DNA of 64,000 bases, taken from assembly GCF_000372965.1 (NCBI RefSeq), contig NZ_KB890024.1, forward strand, positions 2,668,839 to 2,732,838, in the 5' to 3' direction. Shown one piece after another: positions 63,612 to 64,000 of the stretch. Within the stretch, counting starts at the first letter, position 1. Every line of letters starts with the position of its first letter. The notes below the pieces were generated by a model. The model did no database searches. It saw only the letters and a program-made list of their open reading frames with translations, and was not told where the DNA came from. A program made the position numbers and the translations under genes. The DNA comes from Hoeflea sp. 108 (lineage in GTDB: Bacteria; Pseudomonadota; Alphaproteobacteria; Rhizobiales; Rhizobiaceae).

Positions 63612-63885
63612 CACCACTCAGTTTCGTCAGGTCGACTGTCTGGATTGGGCCGCCACGGGGGCCTGAGTGCTGGTGGGCGGCGAGCTTCGGGTGCACATAG
63701 GGCGCGGCAGCCTTGGCCATATCATCGCGCCTAGCGGCATCTGCCTTGCTGTTGCGCATGACCTTCAGCATGTAGTCGAGAGGTGTGTCGCCAGTGGCCG
63801 CCACCTTCTTCTGCCGCTCTACTGACGCTTTATTCGGTGCACCACGCTTGCGCCCTGCCCCAGGCCTATTGCCGCCGCGAGACAT
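63523..63885 (-). CDS. Putative terminase small subunit
   Basis: The 120-residue protein begins MSRGGNRPGAGRK, a basic N-terminal pattern common in phage small terminases, and has a helical middle with AKAAAPYVHPKLAAH. It overlaps the start of the large terminase by 89 bases, the usual arrangement. It would bind the packaging site DNA. With the large subunit broken it has no obvious partner. Confidence 0.75.
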   Translation of the reverse strand: MSRGGNRPGAGRKRGAPNKASVERQKKVAATGDTPLDYMLKVMRNSKADAARRDDMAKAAAPYVHPKLAAHQHSGPRGGPIQTVDLTKLSGDELDQLERIFGPLAGPGDDDAPDPSGEGA

Positions 63886-63936
63886 GTTTGATTTCCTGCA
63901 CTGGGGTTTGATTGTTTTTCAAAGGAACAGCGGCGG

Positions 63937-64000
63937 ATGGGCTACCTAACAACGGATTGTCCACACTGCGGAGCAGAGCATGTTGGAATGCCCTTGTTTG
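63937..64000 (+). CDS. Start of a plus-strand gene, truncated by the window
   Basis: An ATG at 63937 opens a frame coding MGYLTTDCPHCGAEHVG and runs past the window. The CPHC pair suggests a zinc-ribbon start. It diverges from the terminase small gene with a 51-base gap. Identity cannot be told from 21 residues. Confidence 0.45.
   Translation, partial: MGYLTTDCPHCGAEHVGMPLF

Larger units (their letters stand above)
37647..64000. mobile_element. Prophage, left end at tRNA-Val, running past the window edge
   Basis: Phage lysis, tail, connector and damaged head genes occupy 40954-63885 on the minus strand. The left border is set at the tRNA 3' end by inference, since integration into tRNA 3' ends is common and the core gene order stops there. 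The right attachment site, integrase and repressor are not in the window, so the border is not proven. The direct test is a repeat of the tRNA 3' end beyond position 64000. Confidence 0.85.

Overview
The window reads as the chromosome of an alphaproteobacterium of the order Hyphomicrobiales (Rhizobiales), most likely Mesorhizobium or a near relative. The signs are high GC, a giant apolipoprotein-like polar-growth protein, a malic enzyme fused to a phosphotransacetylase domain, class II DAHP synthase, DUF2865 and DUF2059 proteins, and a RES/Xre toxin-antitoxin pair. The genus is inferred from gene content and protein style only.

Bases 1-37646 are mostly core chromosome. The window opens inside a huge coiled-coil repeat protein (probable growth pole ring protein), which ends at a strong terminator. 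Next is a four-gene Mla/MCE-type lipid transport operon (permease, ATPase, MCE protein, lipoprotein) on the minus strand. Then come an enolase-superfamily epimerase, an MFS transporter, a metallophosphoesterase, an SDR, malic enzyme, a DUF2865 protein, gltX and an ABC exporter. They are followed by an ArsR-AHSA1-ClpP-like operon with a visible operator, a second MFS transporter, a GNAT, nadE, a DNA glycosylase, DUF1003 and DedA membrane proteins, a hemerythrin, dgkA, a ring-opening-type dioxygenase, a GFA protein and a diguanylate cyclase. The last block is the Xre-RES module, class II DAHP synthase, gor, a DUF2059 protein, rpiA, gph and tRNA-Val(CAC).

From tRNA-Val to the right edge (about 26 kb) lies a prophage, probably inserted at the tRNA 3' end. 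Its left flank holds a nuclease, an SRAP (YedK-like) protein and several small proteins. A lysis cassette follows (two small membrane proteins and a GH19-type endolysin). Next are four lower-GC genes that look like a surface-polysaccharide modification cassette: sulfotransferase, methyltransferase, DUF616/GT2 glycosyltransferase and polysaccharide pyruvyl transferase. A siphovirus-like tail module follows: beta-helix spike, J-like tip protein, NlpC/P60-like protein, two minor tail proteins, tape measure, a G/GT chaperone pair with a canonical -1 slippery site, and a tail tube with an Ig-like domain. The connector and head genes come last.

The head region looks damaged. The ATPase half of the large terminase runs in frame into what looks like the C-terminus of the major capsid protein, so the portal, protease and most of the capsid gene are missing. 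Connector, tail and lysis genes still look intact. This fits either a recently decayed prophage or a tail-only, bacteriocin-like remnant carrying glycan-modification genes; the second reading is a hypothesis. Four plus-strand genes sit between the minus-strand structural genes as candidate morons. No integrase, repressor or replication gene is visible, so they are either beyond position 64000 or lost.
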